34,307 nucleotides of DNA from a virus: the IMG/VR virus record IMGVR_UViG_3300027743_000063, positions 1 through 34,307 of that record; one strand, given 5' to 3'. Positions 22,301 to 28,676 of this stretch are shown in pieces (position 1 is the first letter of the stretch; every line of letters starts with the position of its first letter). The translations under genes and the position numbers were made by a program. The notes beneath the pieces are model-generated. The model was given only the letters and a program-made list of their open reading frames with translations. It was not told the origin of the DNA and ran no database searches.

Positions 22301-22928
22301 CCTGGCGCGCGGCGTGGCCCTTGGTCTTGTCGGAGATGTCCTGCAGCTGGTAGCCGTACTCCTTCATGATCACGGAGAGGTTCTTCGTGATGCCGACGTT
22401 GTCCACCAGGCGCGACTGGCTGTTCTTCAACCCCTCGGTCGCGGTGCGGATCGCATCGCCGTAGGAGAGGAACCCCTGCCGCGCGTAGACGGCGGAGTCC
22501 TTGAACACGTTCATGATCTTGATGGAGTCCTGCAGGCCGAACCCCGTCATCAAGAGGTTTTTGAGGCCCGCCGCCGAGTCGCGCAGCGGCAAGAGCCCAT
22601 CGTTGGACAAGGCCTTCGCGGCGGCGGTCGCGGCCCCCGCGTCCACGCCGAACGCATTGGACACGCTGGAGAGGCCGACCAGCGCGTTATTGAACTGCTG
22701 CGAATACTTAATCGCGTTGGTGACGAACGTGCTGAAGTTCTGCTGCGCGGCACTGAAGATGCCCGAGATCGCCCGGGACCACAGATTGCCCATCGTGATC
22801 GACGACGTGAGCGAACTGTTGAAGGCGCTGCCGAACGACTGGACCTGGACCGTCAGCGCGCGGAGCTGCGCCGTCGAGTTCCCCGCGTTGATGGTGACGG
22901 CGATCGACAGGTTGGCAATCGTCGCCAT
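19362..22928 (-). CDS. Tape measure protein (1188 aa)
   Basis: The longest gene of the tail core and the ruler for tail length: 1188 residues is compatible with a tail of about 180 nm if the usual 0.15 nm per residue applies. The N terminus (ANLSIAVTINAGNSTAQLRA) is typical, followed by long helical stretches. A glycine/alanine-rich hydrophobic segment lies at about residues 700-755 (SGAMMGSVIPGIGTLVGG, then GAAGFFGGLFGG), the membrane-inserting part of such proteins. A long charged helical part rich in Lys and Glu follows (KKAKEERAELEKNKKALLDQ), with a C-terminal beta part. It starts just after the stop of the gp10-like gene and follows the tail chaperones, the conserved order. Confidence 0.92.
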   Translation of the reverse strand: MATIANLSIAVTINAGNSTAQLRALTVQVQSFGSAFNSSLTSSITMGNLWSRAISGIFSAAQQNFSTFVTNAIKYSQQFNNALVGLSSVSNAFGVDAGAATAAAKALSNDGLLPLRDSAAGLKNLLMTGFGLQDSIKIMNVFKDSAVYARQGFLSYGDAIRTATEGLKNSQSRLVDNVGITKNLSVIMKEYGYQLQDISDKTKGHAARQVLMNGLMREAAAMAGDAARSLGTYTGAVTAVDTAWISLQAEVGNAITTNKSVQVVLTMVAESLRDVTKWLTTTSKGSYAVSDALVFLLGYLRVTIVVLDLTQQGLSWLAIKALEGAKSIVDFAVKSVQAIKFLIVALSSLPGGAKALEAIGVSTDQFHDKLEAWRGTQDDLAQSIKTLKEGSATLSGVFKTATERVDSWIGAAKANRGLLVDIGQAGRQAGDGMDAAAGGIDRAGKKAKEKLDTFRELAAAITDVGDTAGFAKAIAAISAKLPAFKKGMEGTRDAMFGFKEIKDAYEMVAAIGGLAHVSDLTADQQKELHEAVGKAMDAFRALGITADKELTDIYNESERLPKIMEELHGNLEAISHDLDKLIAPDFMADMKVGDITDLFDWDQVTQNAKIMVAEITDEIDKMQASIKPDLFGWFQDLPNVIRDAMARGDSIFEALGRSAGASFSKSFAEHVALALKANRSLTGGEKALGLAGMGIEAFFGGFDIGQSQGKAKGALGGAATGAMSGAMMGSVIPGIGTLVGGVIGGAAGFFGGLFGGSKKAKEERAELEKNKKALLDQYGGMAKLQKLAQSLGVDITKAFNAKTPEQFKAVIDQLNTALAEQKKRIEGLNTALKGVNDRAAIFADKFSKLYEAANKPAAGDKFTKEEAAARADATQKLQAQAQASEGEFARLGLMIRDTFAGLVKETGSGITALQQMAPAFQMLEDGVTKWGLTSTAVIDELRENFNLVNNEAFKPLFEQIAASGAVLQGLFDAKALSPAGFQAIAADIGASIQGIIDKGGDAAKTLALSQPVLQTLWEAQQQYGLVTDETTQAILEQAKQQGLVGEHMKDVNQKILDVLLAIGEVLGATLPEYFDKLKGPAEDAASSIEDSFSDIQIDPIRIPYTYDATNELPEGVGVPHLATGGIVTRRTLAVVGESGPEAVIPLSGANLGVSPASYETTIYLDGEVLARSAAKRIPKIMRGLGVGH

Positions 22929-23321
22929 TTACAGCCCTTCGAGCCGTCGCCCCATGCCGAGCATGCGACTCGTGAACCCGGACTTGGCGGCCTGCGCCGC
23001 CGGGCCGAACATCGGATGCGCGGAGTAGTACATCGTGCCGAACTCGATGAAGCGCCAGTAGACGGCGGCGGGGCTCGACGCCCGAATCCCGATGAAGCCC
23101 ACGTGCCGCATCTCGCCGGCGTCGCCCTTCTTGAACTGCGTGCGATAGATGATGGCCCGGCGCAGCTCGCCGGTGAGGACGGGCGCGAAGCCGCGCGCCA
23201 CGTCGCGGATCGCCTCACACGTCTCGCGCACGGCCTCGGCCTCGACGTTGTAGATCACCGGCACGATGCGGCGGAGCTGCCGCACCGTCTCCGGCACGCC
23301 GTTGAGCGTCATCGCCAGCAC
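22929..23321 (-). CDS. HK97 gp10-like tail protein (130 aa)
   Basis: Matches the gp10-like family of tail completion proteins: a short N-terminal strand and helix (VPETVRQLRRIVPVIYNVEA, residues 9-28), FAPVLTGELRRAIIYRTQF, then the conserved AVYWRFIEFGTMYY and a final helix with HPMFGPAAQAAKSG. GTG 23321 is preferred to ATG 23312 because GGAG lies 7 bases before it. In most siphophages this gene comes before the major tail protein; here it lies between the tail chaperones and the tape measure. This displaced order is unusual but the family pattern is clear. Confidence 0.8.
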   Translation of the reverse strand: MLAMTLNGVPETVRQLRRIVPVIYNVEAEAVRETCEAIRDVARGFAPVLTGELRRAIIYRTQFKKGDAGEMRHVGFIGIRASSPAAVYWRFIEFGTMYYSAHPMFGPAAQAAKSGFTSRMLGMGRRLEGL

Positions 23322-23325
23322 GTCG

Positions 23326-24014
23326 TTACTCCTTCGCCCACTTCAACGCCTCGTGCAGCACGCGCGCCCGCTCGAGCTCGAGCGCCGCCTCCTCGCCTTC
23401 AGCCGACTCCACCGCTGGACTTGTCTCCAGCCGGGCGCGGCCGAGGATTTGCGCGACGGTGAGTTGCTTCTTGGTGTAGGGGGCGATCACCCAGAGCCCG
23501 AGCGTGCCGATCTTTTCCCACGCCCGGTCCTCGCGTCGTTTGTAGCCCGCGTAGAGCAGCTCGAACTCGCGCGGCAGTAGCCGCCAGAACTCGTCGGGTC
23601 GAAGCTGCAACTCGCCGAGCCCGATCTGTTCGGCCCACGTCAGCCAGGTGCGGAACGCCCACGCTACTGGCTCGTGGGCGTCTGAGGGTTTGCCGCGGTG
23701 GCCTGTTCATCCTTCGCGGTCTTGAACAGGCCGGACTCCTCGAGCGCGTCGTTGATGCCATCGGCCAGCGCGCGCAGCGGCTTGCCCGACTTGAGATAGG
23801 TTTCCAACCGCACCGTGACCAGGTGGGGCGTCACGGCGCGGTCCTCGTGCTTGAACCCCGCCCAGAGCGCCAGGATCAGCGCGTTCACGCCGAGGTTTGC
23901 CAGGTGCCCGACGATGATGCCGAGGGGCTGGCCGTCCATGGCGCGTTCCAGGTCGCGGATCGCCGCCAGGTCGTATTGCAACTGGCGGGGCTTGTCGAAC
24001 TCAATCGTTACCAT
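23326..24014 (-). CDS. Tail assembly chaperone long form made by -1 frameshift (229 aa)
   Basis: Predicted fusion of the short chaperone (first 110 residues, 24014-23685) with the -1 frame that re-reads 23685 and runs to the stop at 23326 (119 residues more). The -1 frame has no ATG and no ribosome site at its open start. It reads SDAHEPVAWAFRTWLTWAEQ, then LRPDEFWRLLPREFELLYAG, YKRREDRAWEKIG, which is the known pattern of the second tail chaperone in siphophages (like the T part of lambda gpGT). A TTG at 23610 could give the isolated C-terminal part, but the slippery site explains it better. The long form binds the tape measure during tail assembly. Confidence 0.8.
23664..24014 (-). CDS. Tail assembly chaperone short form (116 aa)
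   Basis: The zero-frame product, like lambda gpG, encoded between the major tail protein and the tape measure. The sequence IEFDKPRQLQYDLAAIRDLE, then IIVGHLANLGVNALILALWA and YLKSGKPLRALADGINDALE is the usual mix of a short beta N terminus and helices with a basic-acidic tail. GGAAGGGA lies upstream of the ATG. Ends at TAG at 23664 soon after the slippery heptamer at 23691-23685. Confidence 0.85.
   Translation of the reverse strand: MVTIEFDKPRQLQYDLAAIRDLERAMDGQPLGIIVGHLANLGVNALILALWAGFKHEDRAVTPHLVTVRLETYLKSGKPLRALADGINDALEESGLFKTAKDEQATAANPQTPTSQ
23685..23691 (-). other. -1 ribosomal slippery site AAACCCT
   Basis: On the coding strand the heptamer AAACCCT is in the exact X_XXY_YYZ register: zero-frame GCA AAC CCT becomes AAA CCC TCA after slipping back one base. 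It lies 7 codons before the zero-frame stop. The -1 frame is open from 23706 to 23326. Confidence 0.8.
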
Positions 24015-24035
24015 TGCTCTGTCCCTTCCAAGTGC

Positions 24036-24058
24036 GGCCCGGACGGCAGCGCCGGGCC
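24036..24058. terminator. Hairpin upstream of the tail chaperone gene
   Basis: GGCCCGG (24036-24042) and CCGGGCC (24052-24058) form a perfect 7-bp stem with a 9-base loop, in the gap of 93 bp between the major tail protein and the chaperone. Strong GC stem but no T-run: a pause, processing or partial termination signal is possible. Confidence 0.45.
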
Positions 24059-24070
24059 GGAGTTGGTGTG

Positions 24071-24088
24071 AGCCGTATCGATACGGCT
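24071..24088. promoter_or_regulatory. Perfect 18-bp palindrome between major tail protein and chaperone
   Basis: AGCCGTATCGATACGGCT is its own reverse complement. It is followed on the plus strand by a second CGATACG (24089-24095). It lies just after the major tail protein stop on the minus strand and could be a protein-binding site or fold as an RNA hairpin next to the 24036-24058 stem. Confidence 0.6.
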
Positions 24089-24107
24089 CGATACGTCTCC
24101 CCGTGGT

Positions 24108-24734
24108 TTATGGGGCGTTACCCACGATCCACGTCGTGCCGTTCCAATGGGCGTGCGTGGCGTCGCCGAGAATCACGTGCTGGCCCGTCGTCCACAAGGT
24201 CGTGGGCGACGCCACCACGCTGCTGAGCGCCGCGAAGTTCCCCGGCGCCATCGCGCCGGACGGCGTAAAAGAACCGGGAGTCCCCGCCGTCGCGCCCGTC
24301 GCGGTTTCCACGGGGGTCACGTCGCCGGTCGCATCGAACGCCCCGACCTCGCGCGTCGAGCAGCGCACTTCGGCGGTGCCGGTGATGATGCCGTCGACGG
24401 TGGACACCGGCCCCGTCCAGCTCAGGACGGTGCAGAGGCCTTTGATCCCCGTCATGCCCTCGTCGCTGCCCAGCGGGCCATAGAGGTAGGGCAGATCCTG
24501 TTGCCCCTCGACGCCGGAGAAGAACAACTCGGCGGCCGGCGTCCATTTGCTCGACAGCGACAGCGCCCGCGTGCGGAAGCCGGCGATGATGTCCTTGATC
24601 GGCGCGGCGACGCCTGGTTGGAACGTCGTCCCGTCGAGTTCGTCCGTCTGGCTCGAGGGCGTGATGCCATCGAGGTAACGGCTGATGTCCACGGAGTTCA
24701 GCTTGAAGAACGCCCGAATACCGGCATGGGCCAT
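24108..24734 (-). CDS. Major tail protein (tail tube) with C-terminal domain (208 aa)
   Basis: Residues 1-145 follow the tail tube pattern of siphophages: IRAFFKLNSVDISRYLDGIT, then TDELDGTTFQPGVAAPIKDI, IAGFRTRALSLSSKWTPAAE, and GGVEGQQDLPYLYGP-like spacing. The last 60 residues form a separate small domain (TPGSFTPSGAMAPGNFAALS, then HVILGDATHAHWNGTTWIVG), a decoration-type domain found at the ends of phage tube and capsid proteins and repeated in many actinophages. The ATG is at 24734. It is followed by a gap with two inverted repeats, consistent with its expression at a higher level than the genes after it. Confidence 0.88.
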   Translation of the reverse strand: MAHAGIRAFFKLNSVDISRYLDGITPSSQTDELDGTTFQPGVAAPIKDIIAGFRTRALSLSSKWTPAAELFFSGVEGQQDLPYLYGPLGSDEGMTGIKGLCTVLSWTGPVSTVDGIITGTAEVRCSTREVGAFDATGDVTPVETATGATAGTPGSFTPSGAMAPGNFAALSSVVASPTTLWTTGQHVILGDATHAHWNGTTWIVGNAP

Positions 24735-24745
24735 TGGTGTGACTC

Positions 24746-25003
24746 CTACGCACGACTTCGGGCGGCCGTGGGGCGGGCCGAATCATCGGTGGTTGTCTCG
24801 CCAGCGCCGGCGCGGTCGCCCGGGGCGGTGCTGAGCGTCGTTTGCACGTCGGCGAGGAACCCGCGCACGAGGAAGATCACCTCGCCGCACTCCTCGCCCA
24901 GCCGCTCGGGCGGCGTCTGCGCCACCCACTTCTCAATCGTCGTCACGCACCCCCGCGTATGGCGGAGCAGCTGCGCGAGCGCGTGCAGGGTCGCGGGCCG
25001 CAT
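24746..25003 (-). CDS. Small hypothetical protein in the head-tail region (85 aa)
   Basis: Not recognised. It is helical and amphipathic (TLHALAQLLRHTRGCVTTIE, then RLGEECGEVIFLVRGFLADV) with a low-complexity Thr/Arg/Ala tail. The ATG shares its last base with the previous stop (TGATG at 25001-25005), so it is coupled to the 82-residue protein before it. Neighbours are the tail terminator and the major tail protein; the position suggests an accessory to the tail operon. Confidence 0.6.
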   Translation of the reverse strand: MRPATLHALAQLLRHTRGCVTTIEKWVAQTPPERLGEECGEVIFLVRGFLADVQTTLSTAPGDRAGAGETTTDDSARPTAARSRA

Positions 25004-25251
25004 CACGCCTTCCCGGGGGCCGTCCCGAGCCGCTGCGCCCCGCACGCCAGGCACAGCACCATCGGCGGCCCGCCCATGACGGAGGCATCCACCTGCTGGG
25101 CCTCCGGGTGCGCGCAGACCCCGTCCGGCACCGCGCCCGGCTCGTCTGGCGGGTCGGGCGGCGCCTGCGCTTCCAGCTCCCCGATCAGCCCTTCGACCAG
25201 CAGCCGAATCGCGTAGAGCTGCCGGAGGAGGCCCACGATGTCGCGCGTCAC
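25003..25251 (-). CDS. Small zinc-ribbon-like protein in the tail operon (82 aa)
   Basis: A GTG start overlaps the stop of the tail terminator gene (GTGA at 25248-25251), and the stop shares a base with the next start. A hydrophobic helix (IVGLLRQLYAIRLLVEGLIG, residues 5-24), a proline-rich acidic spacer (APPDPPDEPGAV) and a C-terminal metal site CAHPE...CLACGAQRL (C46, H48, C67, C70) are visible. Zinc-ribbon proteins are uncommon in this position. Function unknown. Confidence 0.6.
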   Translation of the reverse strand: MTRDIVGLLRQLYAIRLLVEGLIGELEAQAPPDPPDEPGAVPDGVCAHPEAQQVDASVMGGPPMVLCLACGAQRLGTAPGKA

Positions 25252-25721
25252 GGCACTTGCCCCACACGCACGGTCCAGATCGTCGGGTAGTGCAGCGTCA
25301 CGAGGCCCGCGTATTTCTCGCTGTAGGCGTCGACGACGACCTCGAGGACGCTGCTCGCGTGGTCGTAGTCGGCGACCGTGAGCCGGGTGCCGTGCAGCAG
25401 CACGACCAGGCGGTCCAGCGTCGCGAGGTTCGTCCCCACGTTCTGGTTCTGCGTGACCAGCTTCACCGGCATCGCCAGATCGCTGGCCCACTTGCGCCCG
25501 CCGCCCATCGTGGATTCGCTCCGCTCACTGAACGGGCCGATGGTCAGGTAGGGCGGCCGGGCCGCTTCCGGCACCGCGCCTTCGCTGTAGATGGCCGGGC
25601 CCCCGCCGTTCGCCGCCGGCGCGGTGGCGAGCTGCGCCACGAGCGCCGCATCGTTGAGCAGCAGCAGCCGCACGGCCGCCAGCACGCGCGGGATCGCGAG
25701 GAGGGCCGGCTCAGACGGCAT
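25248..25721 (-). CDS. Tail terminator / tail completion protein, DUF3168-like (157 aa)
   Basis: Follows the DUF3168 pattern: an N-terminal helix (LLAIPRVLAAVRLLLLNDAA, about 6-25) with ALVAQLATAP, then GPAIYSEGAVPEAARPPYLT, IGPFSERSE and later DRLVVLLHGTRLTVADYDHA. Proteins of this family cap the tail and join it to the head. Length and order (after the adaptor and before the tube gene) are standard. ATG 25721 shares a base with the previous stop (TGATG), so the TTG one codon upstream is rejected. Confidence 0.82.
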   Translation of the reverse strand: MPSEPALLAIPRVLAAVRLLLLNDAALVAQLATAPAANGGGPAIYSEGAVPEAARPPYLTIGPFSERSESTMGGGRKWASDLAMPVKLVTQNQNVGTNLATLDRLVVLLHGTRLTVADYDHASSVLEVVVDAYSEKYAGLVTLHYPTIWTVRVGQVP

Positions 25722-26116
25722 CAACGGCCCCGGTAGTTCGGAATCCCAAACCCGCGCTCGAACACGCCGTAGCCGGGCAGCGCCGGGCCCAGCAGCGGCG
25801 GCGCATAGCGCGTCAGCGTGAACGGCGTCCCCGGCACCTGCGATGCGATGTTGTTCTGCACGAGCCAGGCGGTGTAATTGCCCGACGGCGTGAAGGTGTC
25901 AAACATCACGCTCTTGGTGAACGCCGTCGCGGTCGCGGTCCCGAGCGCACTCGTGCCGACCGTATCGCCGCTGGCATCCTTCATCACGATTTTCGAGCCG
26001 TTCGGCGTCGTCAGCAGCCCGGTGCCGGCGACGGTGATCACGTGCGGCCCGAGCCCAACGCCCGACGTAGGGGAGATGCCGCTGGCGGCTTGCGGGTCGA
26101 CTGCCGGTTCGGTCAT
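25721..26116 (-). CDS. IPT/Ig-like small virion protein (131 aa)
   Basis: A beta-rich protein: SGISPTSGVGLGPHVITVAG, TGLLTTPNGSKIVMKDASGD, TFTPSGNYTAWLVQNNIASQ. This spacing resembles an IPT/TIG (Ig-like) domain, with its typical start ISPTSG and mid-domain TGT/N. Such small Ig-like domains decorate phage heads and tails. A C-terminal tail rich in Pro and Gly follows (LLGPALPGYGVFERGFGIPN). The ATG overlaps the previous stop (TGATG at 26114-26118). Likely a head or tail surface decoration; the assignment is by pattern only. Confidence 0.65.
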   Translation of the reverse strand: MTEPAVDPQAASGISPTSGVGLGPHVITVAGTGLLTTPNGSKIVMKDASGDTVGTSALGTATATAFTKSVMFDTFTPSGNYTAWLVQNNIASQVPGTPFTLTRYAPPLLGPALPGYGVFERGFGIPNYRGR

Positions 26117-26487
26117 CACACACGCTCCTGACAATAGAGTTCGAGATAGCGATGCCCGAGGCCGCGGTCGCGGATGTCGAGAATCTCCAGGTGCCGCACC
26201 TGGGCCACGTCGTCGAACTCGATGAACATCGCGGTCGTGATGTCCTGGCGATACCAGCACGTCACCACGTGGTCGATCCGATTCGTCACCTGGCCCGAGG
26301 CGAGCTGCTCGAGCAGCGGCCGCCCGATCGTCGGCTCGATCCCCGCGAAGATTTCGCACACCAGCGTCGGATCTCCGTCAGGGATGCCGCCATAGATGGG
26401 GTCGATCACCTGCGACGGGCGATACACGCGCACCCGCCACGAGAGCAGCGCGATCCGCACGCTGCCGGTCGGGTTGATGCGTTCCAT
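26116..26487 (-). CDS. Head-tail adaptor protein (123 aa)
   Basis: Resembles the head-tail joining family (SPP1 gp16-like/HK97 gp7-like): SVRIALLSWRVRVYRPSQVI, then IFAGIEPTIGRPLLEQLASG, VTNRIDHVVTCWYRQDITTA, and a closing HLEILDIRDRGLGHRYLELY, with the typical late beta strands for ring formation. The ATG directly follows the stop of the connector gene (TAA ATG). Length is normal. The product forms a ring between connector and tail terminator. Confidence 0.8.
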   Translation of the reverse strand: MERINPTGSVRIALLSWRVRVYRPSQVIDPIYGGIPDGDPTLVCEIFAGIEPTIGRPLLEQLASGQVTNRIDHVVTCWYRQDITTAMFIEFDDVAQVRHLEILDIRDRGLGHRYLELYCQERV

Positions 26488-27117
26488 TTACGCCACCCAC
26501 ACCAGCCGATGCGGCGCGATGCAATCCTCGAAGCCTTGCGGCGTCTCCGAAATCGCGGCCACCGCGCCGGTGATCGCCAGGTCGCGCCCGAGCGTGAGCA
26601 TGTGCGCCACGAGCAGCGCGACGGCATGCACCAGCGTCGGGGCCTCCGCCTGGAGGGCCTCCACCGAGGGCCAGCCGGACACGATCCGCATCCGCGCGCC
26701 CGGACCGGGGGCCCACTCCGTGGCCTGTGGCAGCACGGCGGCCTGGAGCGGGCGCACGGCGCGGCCCAGCGTCGGCATCGGGGCGACGGGGTCCCACGCG
26801 ACGATGTCTTCGATGCTTTGCAGCGGCGTCGATTGCGACGGCAGCGGCAACGGCATCGTCGGGTCGTAGGGACAGAAGTAGATGTCGCGGGTCTGCGTCA
26901 GCAGCGCCAGGCCCGTCTCCAGTTCGACCAGGTGGCGGGCCGCCGCGATCATGTCGGGCACCAGGGCCTCGCGCGGGTCCGTCGCGGGCCAGTCGAGCCC
27001 GGCGCGCAGCTTCGCTTGCGCCACGGTGATCGGTTCCTCGACCGGCGGCGTGACCAGCACCGAGTAGCAGCTCAAGGGCTGCCGCCACGGCGCGACGAGA
27101 ACGGCGGCGGGGCTCAT
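26488..27117 (-). CDS. Head-tail connector protein, gp6-like (209 aa)
   Basis: The N-terminal part is typical for gp6-like connectors: VTPPVEEPITVAQAKLRAGL, then EALVPDMIAAARHLVELETG, LALLTQTRDIYFCPYDPTMP. A beta-rich centre (LQSIEDIVAWDP, then MRIVSGWPSVEALQAEAPTL) and a final helix pair (HAVALLVAHMLTLGRDLAIT) follow. The ring stacks on the portal. The start overlaps the stop of the upstream small gene (ATGA at 27114-27117). The protein is longer than the shortest gp6 family members but keeps the order with the adaptor and terminator genes. Confidence 0.8.
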   Translation of the reverse strand: MSPAAVLVAPWRQPLSCYSVLVTPPVEEPITVAQAKLRAGLDWPATDPREALVPDMIAAARHLVELETGLALLTQTRDIYFCPYDPTMPLPLPSQSTPLQSIEDIVAWDPVAPMPTLGRAVRPLQAAVLPQATEWAPGPGARMRIVSGWPSVEALQAEAPTLVHAVALLVAHMLTLGRDLAITGAVAAISETPQGFEDCIAPHRLVWVA

Positions 27118-27383
27118 GGCGTTTTCTTTCGCCGATAGGTCTTGGTCGTGAACGGTTTATCCGGCAACGCGGGTGGGCCGAGCCGCCCCTGTGGCATTGG
27201 GGGCGGCGTCGGCGACACCAGCGGCATGCGGGGCGCGCGCACCGGGACGACGACCGAGGGGTGCGCGTGCGACGTGAGGACCGGCTCGCTGAGCGGCACG
27301 TAGTCCGGGCTCGTGCACGTGGTATGCGGGGCATCGTCCACGGGGCACGGACCCGGATCGCCTTCCGCCCAGCGAGTGATCAT
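27114..27383 (-). CDS. Small Pro-rich protein after the capsid gene (89 aa)
   Basis: An 89-residue protein starting MITRWAEGDPGPCPVDDAPH and TTCTSPDY, a cysteine-bearing start that I recall as frequent in siphophage genomes at this place. It continues with a proline-rich low-complexity part (MPLVSPTPPPMPQGRLGPPA) and a basic end (TKTYRRKKTP). It starts 10 bases after the capsid stop and is coupled to the connector gene. It may be a minor head protein or a spacer; function unknown. Confidence 0.65.
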   Translation of the reverse strand: MITRWAEGDPGPCPVDDAPHTTCTSPDYVPLSEPVLTSHAHPSVVVPVRAPRMPLVSPTPPPMPQGRLGPPALPDKPFTTKTYRRKKTP

Positions 27384-27393
27384 CGTCAGCGCC

Positions 27394-28662
27394 TCACGGG
27401 TAGACGGGGAAGCCCAGCCCGGTGACGAGGCCGAACGCGCCGGGGCGATAGACCGCCAGGGCGAGCCGTTCCTCCGCGCGAATCGCGACGAGGTTCTTGA
27501 TGAAGTAGTCCTGATGCGAGTTGGACGCCTCCACCCGAATCCCGCCCTTGCGGAACACCTGCGCGGCCTGCTTGAACGCGCCGACCAGCGACGTGGCCGC
27601 CACGATGGCGGGCGTCAGGACGACGGGCAAGCCCCACAGCGTCGGCGACTGGATCGGCGAGAACGGCCCGGCCGTCAGATACTCGCCGTTCTTCGTCTTG
27701 GTGCTCACCGTCGTGACCCAATCCGCCGGGTTCTGCACCACGCCGTCGGGCATGATGTAGGACGCCCCGTAGAGCGTCATGATCTGGCGGAAGATCGCAT
27801 CGGCGTTGGACTCGGCGGCCGCCCGCGCGATGGCCGTCCCGAGGCCCGAGCGGTCGAGGATGCCGCTGATGTTCGGCGCGGTCCCGTCCCCGTTGAGGAG
27901 CTGATCCTCCTCCTCGATTTCCACGCCCAGGCGCAGCCGCGCGTCGATGTAGCTGCGAATCGCGGGCACGTCTTCGAGCATCTCCTCCGTCACCGGCAGC
28001 CAGTGGGCGATCTTGCGCACCGGCTCGCTGGCCGGCGCGAAGGTGAGCGCCGACTCCGGCTTGGCCGCACCTTCCGCGACGGCGGCCGCGTTGTTGGTGA
28101 ACGCCGTTTCCACCATGTAGGTGATCAGGTTGCTGTCGGTCGTGCCGCTGGCGAGCAAGTCGGCGATCACCAGGCGCGGCGTCGGCCGCTGCATGATCCC
28201 CGGCAGGTATTGCGGCACGATCAGCGCGCCGCCGCTGGCCGGGTCGGTCGTGAGCGTCGTCGCACTGAAGCGGTTGCCCCAGTCCACGGCGAGTTCCATC
28301 GATGGCGAGCGCCACGCCGACGACGTGCGATGGCCCTGCTTCTTGAAGAAGAAGTCCGCGATCTCGGGGTTGGCGGCCCACTGCGAGCCGAGGCTCCGGC
28401 GAATCGGGACGACGGGCGGCTCGGCGGCGACGGGCCCGGTGAGCGCACTGAGCGCGTCGCGCATGGCATCGCCGCCCTTGGCGCGGGCGATCTTGCCTTG
28501 CAGCTCCTGGCCGGCCTTCGTGATCACGTCGATGTCCGCGAGCTCCTGCTCGCTCATCACGCGGTGTTCGCTTTCCGCCAGCAGACACGTCTTTTCGAGC
28601 AGGGCGAGGCCTTCGCGCTTCTTGGCCTCGAGGTCGCGTTCGAGTTGGGCGACATTCAACAT
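27394..28662 (-). CDS. Major capsid protein, HK97 fold (422 aa)
   Basis: An N-terminal charged coiled-coil segment (about residues 1-85: VAQLERDLEAKKREGLALLE) acts as scaffold (delta domain) and is probably cut off by the protease encoded next door. The capsid fold follows: LIVPQYLPGIMQRPTPRLVI, then VIADLLASGTTDSNLITYMV, EGAAKPESALTFAPASEPVR, KIAHWLPVTEEMLEDVPAIR (the conserved helical spine), and a C-terminal part VFRKGGIRVEASNSHQDYFI. GGGAG lies 7 bases before the ATG. It is directly after the protease and portal genes, the standard order. Confidence 0.93.
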   Translation of the reverse strand: MLNVAQLERDLEAKKREGLALLEKTCLLAESEHRVMSEQELADIDVITKAGQELQGKIARAKGGDAMRDALSALTGPVAAEPPVVPIRRSLGSQWAANPEIADFFFKKQGHRTSSAWRSPSMELAVDWGNRFSATTLTTDPASGGALIVPQYLPGIMQRPTPRLVIADLLASGTTDSNLITYMVETAFTNNAAAVAEGAAKPESALTFAPASEPVRKIAHWLPVTEEMLEDVPAIRSYIDARLRLGVEIEEEDQLLNGDGTAPNISGILDRSGLGTAIARAAAESNADAIFRQIMTLYGASYIMPDGVVQNPADWVTTVSTKTKNGEYLTAGPFSPIQSPTLWGLPVVLTPAIVAATSLVGAFKQAAQVFRKGGIRVEASNSHQDYFIKNLVAIRAEERLALAVYRPGAFGLVTGLGFPVYP

Positions 28663-28676
28663 GACAAATCTCCCGA

